From Mesorhizobium kowhaii (GTDB lineage: Bacteria > Pseudomonadota > Alphaproteobacteria > Rhizobiales > Rhizobiaceae): a stretch of 64,000 bases of DNA. A program made the position numbers and the translations under genes. Location: assembly GCF_003253745.1 (NCBI RefSeq), contig NZ_MZXV01000062.1, positions 248,001-312,000 on the forward strand. Direction: 5' to 3'. Shown piece by piece: positions 1 through 8,788 of this stretch (the first letter of the stretch is position 1; every line of letters begins with the position of its first letter). The notes below the pieces were generated by a model. It did no database searches and was not told where the DNA came from. It was given only the letters and a program-made list of their open reading frames with translations.

Positions 1-827
1 TCCGCCAGCAGGCCGAGTGGAATCTGCAGCAGGATGTTGCCCAGCGAAAGCGCCATCACCAGCGAGGCAAGCACGGCTTCGGCCAGGCCGTAGCTTGCCC
101 CGAAGACCGGCACCAGCGCGTAGGTGCTCTGCTGGACCGCGGCCGAAACCAGGACGGCAAGCAGCAGCGCCGGCGCCACCTTGGCAAAGCCGACAAGACC
201 GCTGGCAGGCTGGCCATCATCCTCGAAACCGGTGAGCTTCGAAGAGACGGCGTGCAGGATCACCGCACAGAGCGTGAAGCCGGCGACACCGACCAGGAAG
301 GGAGCCCAGCCCGACGTGCCCAGCAGGGTCAGCGCGAATGGCCCGGCCGCGTAGCCGGCGCCCATCAATGTGTTGAACACGCCCATGACCCGGCCCCGCC
401 GCGATGGCGGCGCCAGCGACAGCGCCCATACCTCGCCAAGGATGTAGAGCGGGTTGATGACCACGCCGATGATGAAGCGGATGACGAACCAGGCCACCCA
501 GTCCTGCAGATAGCCGATGCCTAAAAAACACAGCGCGCCGATCAGCGAGCAGCCGACCGCCAGCGTGCGCGCACCGACCAGCCGCACCGCCGCCGGCACG
601 AAGGACGCCGAAAGAATCAGGCCGAGCGGCATCATCGCCGCCGACAGGCCGATCAGCGCCGGCGACATGCCCTGCTTCTGCATCAGCAGCGTGAACAGCG
701 GCGAGCTCAGCCCTTGCGCGGCACCGAACATAGCAAGTGCTGTGGTGACGCCGGCAAGCGCTGCCCACTGCGTTCCCGCTTCGCCTTCGCTCGAGCCGGT
801 CGCGACCATGCTGATACTGTCGTCCAT
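1..827 (-). CDS. MFS transporter, C-terminus cut by window edge
   Basis: The minus strand reads as a hydrophobic protein starting MDDSISMVATGSSEGEAG, followed by several long apolar helices, with no stop before base 1. The helices, the Gly-rich loop after helix 2 and the SRRGRVMGVFNTLMG stretch typical of the loop and helix in the middle of the N-terminal half point to a major facilitator superfamily permease of the 12-helix DHA1 type, an inner-membrane secondary transporter. About 275 residues are visible, so the last third is missing. It is divergent from the MttB-family gene at 1069 and shares its 240-bp upstream region, so it may carry a substrate or product of that pathway. This is inference only; the substrate cannot be read from sequence. 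Confidence 0.8.
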   Translation of the reverse strand, partial: MDDSISMVATGSSEGEAGTQWAALAGVTTALAMFGAAQGLSSPLFTLLMQKQGMSPALIGLSAAMMPLGLILSASFVPAAVRLVGARTLAVGCSLIGALCFLGIGYLQDWVAWFVIRFIIGVVINPLYILGEVWALSLAPPSRRGRVMGVFNTLMGAGYAAGPFALTLLGTSGWAPFLVGVAGFTLCAVILHAVSSKLTGFEDDGQPASGLVGFAKVAPALLLAVLVSAAVQQSTYALVPVFGASYGLAEAVLASLVMALSLGNILLQIPLGLLA

Positions 828-973
828 GTGAAGTGCTGGCCATCCGGCCGGCAAGCCCGACTAGCTACTGGTTCGATCCGGGGAAAGGAAGGGCCGGACG
901 GCGAAATCCGCTTGCGCCAATGGGACGGCGCGATCAGGGCGATGTCGCAGCCAGGCAACTGCCGTTCCGGCAT

Positions 974-999
974 GTCGCTTCCCTCGCCCTAGTGGTCGC
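974..999 (+). promoter_or_regulatory. Candidate regulator site: GTCGC direct repeat at 21-bp spacing
   Basis: GTCGC at 974-978 is repeated at 995-999, an exact 21-bp (two helical turn) period on the same face of DNA. It lies 70 bp before the MttB-family gene in the 828-1068 divergent promoter region. Matching pairs precede 21405, 25714 and 44097 (minus). This copy is in GC-rich sequence and lacks the trailing AAA, so it is the weakest of the four. An additional GTCGC lies at 944. Confidence 0.35.
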
Positions 1000-1068
1000 C
1001 GCCTCCGCAATGGTCGGCGGGTCGCCGGTCCATTATGCCGCCCGTTATCGCATCGTACGAGGACCATC

Positions 1069-2646
1069 ATGACCGCCGCCCTACAACCTGCAGAACCGGC
1101 ATTGGCCACCGACCGCGCCCGTCGCGGCGGCCGCGCCGGAAAGCGCGCCGGCGGCTCGGCGGCGTTCGAGCAGCCGGCTTTCCGCCAGCTGAAGAACCCG
1201 CTGACGCCAACAAAGCTGGTTTCGGACGACGAGCTGGAATCGATCCATCTCGCCTCCTTGCGCGTGCTGAGGGAAATCGGCGTCGACGTTCTGCATGACG
1301 AGGCCCGGAGCATCATGAAGGCGCATGGCGCCGACGTGCGCGACGGCAGCGAGCGGGTGCGCTTCGACAGCGACATGATCCTCGAGCTGGTGTCGCACTG
1401 CCCGTCGGAATTCACCATCCATGCCCGCAACCCCGCGCACAATGTGTGCTTCGGCGGCAACAATTTGATCATCTCGATGATGGCCTCGGCGCCCAATTGC
1501 TCCGACATCGATCGCGGTCGCCGGCCTGGCAACCAGCAGGACTACCGCAACTTCCTCAGGCTCGCGCAGATGCACAACATCCTGAATTGCACGGGCGGCT
1601 ACCCGGTCGAGCCGACCGATATCCATCCGTCCGTCCGGCACCTCGAATGCATACGCGATCTCGCCACGCTGACCGACAAGGTGTTCCACATCTATTCGCT
1701 CGGCAAGGAGCGCAACGTCGACGGCATCGAGATCGCCAGGATCGCGCGCGGCATCAGCCACGAGCAGATGCTGGAGGAGCCATCGGTCTTCACCATCATC
1801 AACACCAATTCGCCGCTCAAGCTCGATGTGCCGATGATGGAAGGCATCATCCAGATGTCGAGCAAGGGCCAGGTCGTCGTCGTCACGCCGTTCACCCTGT
1901 CGGGTGCCATGGCGCCGGTCACCATCGCCGGCGCGCTGGTGCAGCAGAACGCCGAGGCGCTGTCCGGCATGGCCTTCGCCCAGATGGTGCGTAAGGGTGC
2001 GCCCGTCGGCTATGGCGGCTTCACCTCCAATGTCGACATGAAGTCCGGTTCGCCGGCCTTCGGCACGCCGGAATACATGAAGGCGCAGTTGGTCGGTGGT
2101 CAGCTTGCCCGCCGCTACAACATCCCCTACCGCACCTCCAACACCTGCGCCGCCAACACGGTCGATGCGCAGGCGGCTTATGAGAGCGTGTTCTCGCTGT
2201 GGGGCGCCATCCAGGGCGGCGGCAATCTGATGATGCATGCCGCCGGCTGGCTCGAGGGCGGCCTGCGCTGCTCCTACGAGAAGACCATTTTGGACATCGA
2301 CCTGCTGCAGATGGTGGCGGAGTTCCTGACCCCGCTCGACCTGTCCGAAGAAGCGCTCGGCTTCGACGCCATCCAGTCGGTCGGCCCCGGCGGCCATTTC
2401 TTCGGCACCCAGCACACGCAGGACCGCTACAAGACCGCCTTCTACTCGCCGATCCTCTCCGACTGGCGCAATTTCGAGACCTGGGCGGAAGCCGGCTCTC
2501 CGACAGCGCTGGAAAAGGCCAACAAGGTGTGGAAGGAGCGGCTGGCCTCCTACGAAGAGCCCTATATGGACCCGGCCATCCGCGAGGAGCTCAACGCCTT
2601 CGTCGAAAAGCGCCGGTCCGAGGGCGGTGCGCCGACCGATTTCTAA
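1069..2646 (+). CDS. MttB-family corrinoid methyltransferase (non-pyrrolysine)
   Basis: This 525-residue protein belongs to the trimethylamine methyltransferase (MttB) superfamily, which transfers a methyl group from a quaternary or tertiary amine to the Co(I) of a partner corrinoid protein. An Arg/Gly/Ala-rich tail (residues 1-35) precedes the TIM-barrel domain. Typical family stretches include TPFTLSGAMAPVTIAGALVQ, ASPAFGTPE-like and SVGPGGHFFGTQHTQDRY. The frame is open throughout with no internal amber codon, so it is of the MtgB-like type that does not use pyrrolysine. Such proteins act on glycine betaine, proline betaine, carnitine or similar compounds, and the substrate here is not known. 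ATG at 1069 follows a GAGG-like ribosome site. The next gene starts 98 bp downstream. A second paralogue is at 19555-21129. Confidence 0.93.
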   Translation: MTAALQPAEPALATDRARRGGRAGKRAGGSAAFEQPAFRQLKNPLTPTKLVSDDELESIHLASLRVLREIGVDVLHDEARSIMKAHGADVRDGSERVRFDSDMILELVSHCPSEFTIHARNPAHNVCFGGNNLIISMMASAPNCSDIDRGRRPGNQQDYRNFLRLAQMHNILNCTGGYPVEPTDIHPSVRHLECIRDLATLTDKVFHIYSLGKERNVDGIEIARIARGISHEQMLEEPSVFTIINTNSPLKLDVPMMEGIIQMSSKGQVVVVTPFTLSGAMAPVTIAGALVQQNAEALSGMAFAQMVRKGAPVGYGGFTSNVDMKSGSPAFGTPEYMKAQLVGGQLARRYNIPYRTSNTCAANTVDAQAAYESVFSLWGAIQGGGNLMMHAAGWLEGGLRCSYEKTILDIDLLQMVAEFLTPLDLSEEALGFDAIQSVGPGGHFFGTQHTQDRYKTAFYSPILSDWRNFETWAEAGSPTALEKANKVWKERLASYEEPYMDPAIREELNAFVEKRRSEGGAPTDF

Positions 2647-2744
2647 ACGGCACGCGGCGCGCCGTGTTTGACTTCAGCACCGCGGCGTCCCCACCGCCGA
2701 CCCAAAAAACCTGATACAGTTTACGCAAAAACGGACCTATCTTG

Positions 2745-5315
2745 ATGAAATCTCATGTAAAAGCGGTTGTCATCGGCGGCGGCGTCGTCGGCTGCTCGGT
2801 TCTCTACCATCTGGCCAAGGCCGGCTGGACCGACATCATGCTGATCGAGCGCTCTGAGCTCACCTCAGGCTCATCCTGGCATGCGGCAGGCGGCTTCCAT
2901 ACGCTGAACGGCGACCCCAACGTCGCCAAGCTGCAGGCCTATACGGTGCAGCTCTACAAGGAGATCGAGGAGATTTCCGGCCAATCCTGCTCGCTGCACC
3001 TGACCGGCGGCGTGATGATGGCGGATACGCCCGAGCGCATGGACTTCCTGCGCCTCGCCCACGCCAAGGGCCGCTATCTCGGCATGGACACCGAACTGAT
3101 CACGCCGTCCGAAGCCAAGGCGATGTTCCCGCTGATGGACGAGACCAATTTCGTCGGTGCCATGTGGGATCCGGTCGAAGGCCATCTCGATCCGTCCGGC
3201 ACGACGATCGCCTATTCCAAGGCGGCCAAGAAGCTCGGCGCCGAGATCGTGCTGCGCAACCGCGTCGTCGAGCTGACGCAAGAGGTCGACGGCACCTGGA
3301 ACGTCGTCACTGAACAGGGCACGGTCAAGGCCGAACATGTCGTCAACTGCGGCGGCCTGTGGGCACGCGAGATCGGCCGCATGGTCGGCGTCGAACTACC
3401 GGTGCTGGCCATGGAGCACATGTATCTGCTCACCGAGCCGATGCCGGAAGTCGAGGAATTCAACAAGTCGACCGGCCGCGAGATGATCGGCGTGCTCGAC
3501 TTCAAGGGCGAGATCTACACCCGCCAGGAGCGCAACGGCATCCTGCTCGGCACCTATGAAAAGGCCTGCAAGCCGTGGTCGCCGGTCAACACCCCCTGGG
3601 ATTTCGGCCATGAACTGCTGCCGCCGGACCTCGACCGCATCGCGCCATCGCTGGAGATCGGCTTCAAGCATTTCCCCGGCATCGAGAAGGCCGGCATCAA
3701 GCAGATCATCAATGGCCCATTCACCTTCGCACTCGACGGCAACCCGCTGGTCGGCCCGGTGCAGGGCCTGACCAATTTCTGGTGCGCCTGCGCCGTCATG
3801 GCCGGTTTCAGCCAGGGTGGCGGCGTCGGTCTGGCGCTGTCGAACTGGATGGTCCATGGCGATCCCGGCTTCGACGTCTGGGGCATGGATGTCGCCCGCT
3901 TTGGCGAATGGGCCGGCCTGCGCTACACCAACGCCAAGGTGCGCGAAAACTATTCGCGACGCTTCTCCATCCGCTTCCCCAATGAGGAACTGCCGGCGGC
4001 GCGCCCGGCGCAGACGACGCCGCTCTACGACACGATGCTCGCCAACAACGCCGTCATGGGCGACAGCTGGGGTCTCGAAACCCCGCTGTGGTTCGCGCCG
4101 CAGGGCAAGGAGCCGAAGGACATCGTCTCCTTCCATCGCTCCAACGATTTTGGGCCGATCGGCGAGGAAGTGCGCGCCACGCGCGAGCGCGTCGGCGTCA
4201 CCGAGATCGCCAACTTCGCCAAATACGAAGTGTCGGGACCAGGGGCGGAAGATTTCCTCAACCGGCTGATGACCAACCGCATGCCGAAGACCGGCCGCAT
4301 CGTGCTGACGCCGATGATCAACGAATTCGGCAAGCTGATCGGCGACTTCACCATCGCCAAGGCGGGCGAAGACCGCTTCATGATCTGGGGCTCGTCGGCC
4401 GCGCAGAAATATCACATGCGCTGGTTCGAGAAACATCTGCCCAAGGATGATTCAGTGCGCATCCACCGTTTCGACCAGACGCTGGTCGGTCTGTCTATCG
4501 CCGGGCCTAAGTCCCGCGACCTCTTGCAGAAGCTCGTCGATGTCGACATCTCGACAAAAGCCTTCCGCTTCATGGATTTCCGCGAGATGGCGGTCGGCGG
4601 CGCGCCCTGCCTGGTCAACCGCATCACCTACACCGGCGATCTCGGCTACGAGATCTGGATGGCGCCGGCCTACCAGCGCCTCGTCTATAAGGCGATCAAG
4701 GATGCCGGCGAGGAGTTCGGTCTCGTCGATTTCGGCATGCGCGCTCTGCTGTCGATGCGCCTGGAAAAGAACTTCCCGACCTGGTTCCGCGAGTTGCGCC
4801 CGATCTATGGACCGTTCGAAGGAGCGATGGACCGCTTCATCAAGCTCGAGAAGAACGACTTCATCGGCCGGGAGGCTGCCGCCAAGGAACAGGCGGAGGG
4901 GCCAAAACTGCGCCGTGTCTCCTTCATCGTCGATGCCGCCGACGCCGACGTGATGGGCGACGAGCCGATCTGGGCCAAGGTCAGCAAGGATTACGGCACG
5001 GTGGAAAAGCCGCATGGCTACGGCGCGCCGCGCTTCGACACAGGCGGCAAGGAAATACGCGGCTCCAAGGCTGCTGAAGGCGCTTCCGCCGTGCGCGGCA
5101 TCGTCGACGGCGACTGGCGCGTGGTCGGCTGGGTCACCTCAGGCGGCTATGCACACTATGTGCAGAAGTCGATGGCGCAGGGCTACGTTCCGGCAGCACT
5201 CGCCGAGGACGAAAGTGCGGGACTGTTCGAGATCGAGATCCTCGGACATCGCCGGCCGGCCCGCATCAACGTCGAAGCGCCGTTCGACCCGAGCGGCGAG
5301 AAGATGCGGACCTGA
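2745..5315 (+). CDS. FAD-dependent oxidoreductase with C-terminal GcvT domain (dimethylglycine/sarcosine dehydrogenase family)
   Basis: This 856-residue protein has two parts. Residues 1-400 form a DAO-type flavin domain with the dinucleotide motif VVIGGGVVG (8-16) and SSWHAAGG around His46, the position where dimethylglycine dehydrogenases attach FAD covalently. From about residue 430 the protein is a GcvT/aminomethyltransferase-like folate domain, ending with the barrel characteristic of these enzymes. Members oxidise an N-methyl group and hand the formaldehyde unit to tetrahydrofolate. A TTG codon directly before ATG 2745 is a less likely start. It follows the MttB gene and ends 4 bp before the M24 gene, so the three probably form one operon. 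Dimethylglycine or sarcosine is the likely substrate, but other methylated compounds are possible. Confidence 0.9.
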   Translation: MKSHVKAVVIGGGVVGCSVLYHLAKAGWTDIMLIERSELTSGSSWHAAGGFHTLNGDPNVAKLQAYTVQLYKEIEEISGQSCSLHLTGGVMMADTPERMDFLRLAHAKGRYLGMDTELITPSEAKAMFPLMDETNFVGAMWDPVEGHLDPSGTTIAYSKAAKKLGAEIVLRNRVVELTQEVDGTWNVVTEQGTVKAEHVVNCGGLWAREIGRMVGVELPVLAMEHMYLLTEPMPEVEEFNKSTGREMIGVLDFKGEIYTRQERNGILLGTYEKACKPWSPVNTPWDFGHELLPPDLDRIAPSLEIGFKHFPGIEKAGIKQIINGPFTFALDGNPLVGPVQGLTNFWCACAVMAGFSQGGGVGLALSNWMVHGDPGFDVWGMDVARFGEWAGLRYTNAKVRENYSRRFSIRFPNEELPAARPAQTTPLYDTMLANNAVMGDSWGLETPLWFAPQGKEPKDIVSFHRSNDFGPIGEEVRATRERVGVTEIANFAKYEVSGPGAEDFLNRLMTNRMPKTGRIVLTPMINEFGKLIGDFTIAKAGEDRFMIWGSSAAQKYHMRWFEKHLPKDDSVRIHRFDQTLVGLSIAGPKSRDLLQKLVDVDISTKAFRFMDFREMAVGGAPCLVNRITYTGDLGYEIWMAPAYQRLVYKAIKDAGEEFGLVDFGMRALLSMRLEKNFPTWFRELRPIYGPFEGAMDRFIKLEKNDFIGREAAAKEQAEGPKLRRVSFIVDAADADVMGDEPIWAKVSKDYGTVEKPHGYGAPRFDTGGKEIRGSKAAEGASAVRGIVDGDWRVVGWVTSGGYAHYVQKSMAQGYVPAALAEDESAGLFEIEILGHRRPARINVEAPFDPSGEKMRT

Positions 5316-5319
5316 GCCC

Positions 5320-6675
5320 ATGGACAGCGCGGGGCCAAAGGGCAACTTTGGCCGCCATCGCAAGATCATGCCGTTCGAGCCTGGCTCGATCGAGGCGCTG
5401 CGCGACGCCTCCCGCCAGAAGGCGGCTTCGCTCAACCAGCATGTGCTGGGCTATGGCGCGCAAGCGGAAGCTGAATGGGCAGCGGCAGGTATTGCCGCTC
5501 CCGATCTGCCGGCGATGCGCCAATACCGGCTGGAGCGCATCCGCGCCGAGCTGAAGCGCCGAGACTATGCCGGCGCCCTGCTCTACGACCCCGTCAACAT
5601 CCGCTACGCCACCGATTCCACCAACATGCAGCTGTGGGTAGCGCACAATCCGACGCGGCATTGTTTCGTCGCCACCGAAGGACCGGTGGTGCTGTTCGAC
5701 TATTTTTCCTGCGAGCACCTGTCTGACCATTCCGGCGTCGTCGATGAGGTGCGGCCGGCTGTCTCATGGATGTATCTCTATGGCGGCGAGTTGACCGAGC
5801 AAAAAGTCCGCCGCTGGGCTGCCGGCATCGCCGATCTGGTCAGGGAACATGGCGGCGGCAACAGCCGCATCGCCGTCGATCACATCAATCCGGAAGGCCT
5901 CGAGGAACTCGCACGCCTGGGTGTGACGATCGGCAATGGCGAAGCGGTGATGGAAAATGCGCGCCTGATCAAATCATCAGACGAAATTCTCGCCATGCGC
6001 CGCGCCATCGTCGCTTGCGAGGCGGCGATGGGCGAGATGGAGCGGGCTTTGCAGCCAGGGATTTCCGAGAACGAGCTGTGGGCCGAACTGCATCGCGGCA
6101 ACATTGCGCGTGGTGGCGAATGGATCGAGACGCGGCTGCTGACGTCAGGCCCGCGCACCAATCCGTGGTTCCAGGAATGCTCGTCGCGCAAGATCGAAGC
6201 CGGCGACCTCGTCGCCTTCGACACCGACCTGATCGGCCCCTACGGCTTCTGTGCCGACCTGTCGCGCACCTGGCTGTGCGGCGATGCAAATCCGACTAAC
6301 GAACAGCGCGACCTGTTCCGCATCGCCGCCGATCAGATCGGGTACAACACGCAATTGATGCAGCCCGGCATTTCGTACCGCGACCTTGTCGAGCGCTCGG
6401 CGGTACCGCCCGGAGATTGTTTTCCGACCCGCTACGGCGTGCTTTATCACGGCGTCGGCCTGGCTGATGAATACCCGACCTTGCCGCATGCCAGCGACTG
6501 GACATCAGACACTCCGGACGGTGTACTGGAACCCGGCATGGTGCTGTGCGTGGAAAGCTATATCGGCAGGCTTGGCGGGCGCGAAGGCGTCAAGATCGAG
6601 GAGCAGATCCTCATCACCGAAACCGGCAACGAAAAACTTTCAACCTACCCGCTGGATGCGAGGCTGCTCGGCTAG
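5320..6675 (+). CDS. M24-fold DddP-like lyase/hydrolase
   Basis: This 451-residue protein has the creatinase/aminopeptidase (M24) fold. Several stretches match what I recall of the DMSP lyase DddP: NIRYATDSTNMQLW (93-106), RGGEWIETRLL (264-274), SGPRTNPWFQEC (276-287) and HGVGLADEYP (377-386). The DddP di-metal ligands Asp295, Asp297, Asp307, His371, Glu406 and Glu421 correspond to Asp301, Asp303, Asp313, His377, Glu412 and Glu427, and catalytic Tyr366 and Asp377 to Tyr372 and Asp383, all at a constant offset of six. That comparison relies on memory. The alternative is another M24 enzyme such as a creatinase- or ectoine-hydrolase-like protein. ATG 5320 was chosen because it lies 4 bp after the flavoprotein stop and an upstream extension would overlap that gene. 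The 3' end overlaps the convergent gene by 36 bp. Confidence 0.8.
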   Translation: MDSAGPKGNFGRHRKIMPFEPGSIEALRDASRQKAASLNQHVLGYGAQAEAEWAAAGIAAPDLPAMRQYRLERIRAELKRRDYAGALLYDPVNIRYATDSTNMQLWVAHNPTRHCFVATEGPVVLFDYFSCEHLSDHSGVVDEVRPAVSWMYLYGGELTEQKVRRWAAGIADLVREHGGGNSRIAVDHINPEGLEELARLGVTIGNGEAVMENARLIKSSDEILAMRRAIVACEAAMGEMERALQPGISENELWAELHRGNIARGGEWIETRLLTSGPRTNPWFQECSSRKIEAGDLVAFDTDLIGPYGFCADLSRTWLCGDANPTNEQRDLFRIAADQIGYNTQLMQPGISYRDLVERSAVPPGDCFPTRYGVLYHGVGLADEYPTLPHASDWTSDTPDGVLEPGMVLCVESYIGRLGGREGVKIEEQILITETGNEKLSTYPLDARLLG

Positions 6676-7467
6676 TCCCGCTAGCGCCTCGCGCAGCGCC
6701 CTGACCGTCTTTTCCGGCGTCGTTGCGGCGGTGATGAACGGCAGGCCTTTGCGCCACCCTGTCCAGCCAACGATCACGACTTCCCGCGCCGCAGGTTCGA
6801 AACGCTGCGCCTGCGCCCAGCTTTCGCAGTCGATGGCCGCGACATCCGCCTTACCCTCGGCCACAGCGACGATCGAGCCGCGATGGCCGCCGCTTTCGCT
6901 GCGCGTCGAGAAAATGTCCAGGCTTTCGCCGGCCGCTTGCAAGTCGCGCGTCAAAGCAATGATGCCCGACATGGAATCGAGGCTGTTGAAGGTGAAGCGC
7001 TTGCCGCGGATCAGATCGAGCGGGATGAGAGCGCGGCCATCCGCAGGCGATCGAACCTCCTGCCCCTCGCCTGTCCGCATCACCAGCGCGCTCGAATAGA
7101 GTTCGCCCTGCCCGCCTTCATAGGCGTCGTAGCTCGGCTGGCCGACCACCTGAACCTGCCTGGACAGACCGAGCTCCATCGGTCCCCAGCAGGTCTGCGC
7201 GAACAGCAGTGCCGGGTGCAGCCAAAGCTTGTGAAAATCGAGTTCGTCAGGTGGCAATGTCGCCGGGTCTGGCGCGATCAGCTTTCCCTGGGCATCGTGA
7301 ATGCCACCCGGCACCGGCGGCAGGTCACCATTGCGGCGCACGATCGTTTGCGGCGCGTCGATCCCCTTTTTCCGGAAAGCGTCGCGCAACAGTGCCCATT
7401 GGGCGTCGACCTCGTCGCGCGCTTCGGGCCAGTCATACATCGGCAACGCCGCAACCAATTCGCTCAT
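6640..7467 (-). CDS. PhnD-like phosphate/phosphonate-type solute-binding protein without signal peptide
   Basis: A 275-residue protein resembling periplasmic binding proteins of the PhnD/ThiY-like superfamily. Supporting stretches are LPMYDWPEARDEVDAQW near the start, ALVMRTGEG, and the SESGGHRGSIVAVAEGKADVAAIDCESW core, which fits the ligand-binding segment of this group. No signal peptide or lipobox is seen at the N-terminus, so it may be cytoplasmic or act as an orphan sensor. No permease or ATPase gene is adjacent. It is transcribed convergently with the DddP-like gene and overlaps its 3' end by 36 bp. The ligand is unknown. Confidence 0.75.
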   Translation of the reverse strand: MSELVAALPMYDWPEARDEVDAQWALLRDAFRKKGIDAPQTIVRRNGDLPPVPGGIHDAQGKLIAPDPATLPPDELDFHKLWLHPALLFAQTCWGPMELGLSRQVQVVGQPSYDAYEGGQGELYSSALVMRTGEGQEVRSPADGRALIPLDLIRGKRFTFNSLDSMSGIIALTRDLQAAGESLDIFSTRSESGGHRGSIVAVAEGKADVAAIDCESWAQAQRFEPAAREVVIVGWTGWRKGLPFITAATTPEKTVRALREALAGLAEQPRIQRVG

Positions 7468-7549
7468 GCCGGGATCTGACCGTTATATCTGGGATTGAAG
7501 GGAACCGACCGCAGCCAGTCTAGCAGGCTGTGCCTGCCTGCCGCAAAAC

Positions 7550-8560
7550 TCATTCCTTGGGCGGCTCGGCGGGAACCGGCGCGGTGCCGAGGCCATTGAT
7601 GCTGCGCGCCCTGATGCGTGGCTTGAACGCCCTGCCCGGCTCCGGCGCACGCCGCAGCACCGGGTGCACGATCGGCTCCTTGGCCCTGAAGGCATAGGCT
7701 TTGATCAGCGCGAAATAGTTCGGATAGGCATAGCCATTGTTCATCCGCAGCCATTCGTCGCGACGGTCGCGAAACAGTTTCGGCAGCCGGTACCAGGCCA
7801 CAGTCGGGCTCTTGTGGTGGACGAAATGCAGATTGTTGTTGAGGAACAGGAACGACAGCGGCGAGCGCTCGACGATCACCGTGCGGCCTTCCGGGTGTTC
7901 GGACCATTGATGCTCGGCGAAGGTGCGGATCGAGATCAGCGACTGGCCGAGCCAGACCGGCACCAGGATGTAGAGCCACAGCGGGATGCCGAAGCCGAAC
8001 TGGACGATGGGCATCACGATGGCGAGGCCGATCGCATGCAGCAGCCACGCCTTGCGGATCGCCTTGTCGCCGGCGATCATGTGCTTGGCGTCGTCGATGA
8101 AGAAGCCGACGCAGGACAGCCAGGGGCCGAGAAAGAAGCGGCCGGCCATGGTGTTGTTGATCTTGAGCAGGAATTTCATCGTCGGCGGCAGGTCGTCATG
8201 CTGCCAGAGCGCCTGGTAGTAGCTCTCGGGATCATCCAGCGGATCGGTCAGCCGCTCGTCGGCATGGTGGCGCAGGTGAATGGTCTTGAAGCGGCGGAAT
8301 GGCCAGACGAGGCCGATCGGCAGGAAGACGAAGGCTTCGTTGACCCGCGCGTTGCGCGTCGGATGACCGTGCAGCACTTCGTGCATGATCGAGGATTGCA
8401 ATGCGGCGGTGAAGGCCAGGACGGCGAGCGCTGGGATCGGGTAGGATGGCCAGAGCAGGAAACCGGTGGCGAACCATGTTGCGTAACAGAAGAAAGCGAG
8501 AACCACGGTCGGCCATTCGATGGCTGGTACGCTACGCTGTCTGATGCTCTTGCCCGTCAT
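7550..8560 (-). CDS. Fatty acid desaturase family membrane protein
   Basis: A membrane di-iron desaturase/hydroxylase of 336 residues from ATG 8560. The three histidine clusters are visible: HEVLHGH after the second helix, HLRHH and, near the C-terminus, HFVHH. Hydrophobic segments flank them, giving the usual four-helix topology in the inner membrane. Substrates in this family range from acyl chains to carotenoids, so the precise reaction is open. A TTG 36 bp upstream could extend it. The gene is divergent from the XRE-type regulator at 8789, which may control it. Confidence 0.85.
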   Translation of the reverse strand: MTGKSIRQRSVPAIEWPTVVLAFFCYATWFATGFLLWPSYPIPALAVLAFTAALQSSIMHEVLHGHPTRNARVNEAFVFLPIGLVWPFRRFKTIHLRHHADERLTDPLDDPESYYQALWQHDDLPPTMKFLLKINNTMAGRFFLGPWLSCVGFFIDDAKHMIAGDKAIRKAWLLHAIGLAIVMPIVQFGFGIPLWLYILVPVWLGQSLISIRTFAEHQWSEHPEGRTVIVERSPLSFLFLNNNLHFVHHKSPTVAWYRLPKLFRDRRDEWLRMNNGYAYPNYFALIKAYAFRAKEPIVHPVLRRAPEPGRAFKPRIRARSINGLGTAPVPAEPPKE

Positions 8561-8680
8561 GCTATCGACCACTGTCCTCAGTCGCCGGAACCCCAATTGG
8601 TTCCTGACATCATTGTGTCAGGAGAAGTGATTCCACTCAACGAGACAAAGTGTACAAAATGTTGCGATTGCGCATTTTTG

Positions 8681-8710
8681 ACCGCACATGTTACACATTG
8701 TGAACAACCT
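8681..8710. promoter_or_regulatory. Inverted repeat in divergent desaturase/regulator promoter region
   Basis: The 228-bp space between the desaturase and the XRE regulator is AT-richer than its flanks. It contains the small inverted repeat CACA-T-TGTG inside TGTTACACATTGTGAACA, near 8690-8706. This could be an operator for the adjacent XRE protein. The match is short, so confidence is low. Confidence 0.25.
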
Positions 8711-8788
8711 TAGGGATTCATTTACGCCTGAGACGCCCATTCGGCAGCTTTGGCGCAAATTTTTCCTCCCGATTCGCGGAGTCAGGTG

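Noticed and set aside
828..1068. Cobalamin riboswitch in the mttB or corrinoid leader
   Set aside because: I saw no B12-box-like sequence or the expected pairing in this leader or in 21130-21404. A covariance search would be decisive.
5014..5319. Upstream extension of the DddP-like gene
   Set aside because: It lies within the end of the FAD/GcvT gene in another frame and reads as Arg/Ser-rich. ATG 5320 gives the family-like start.
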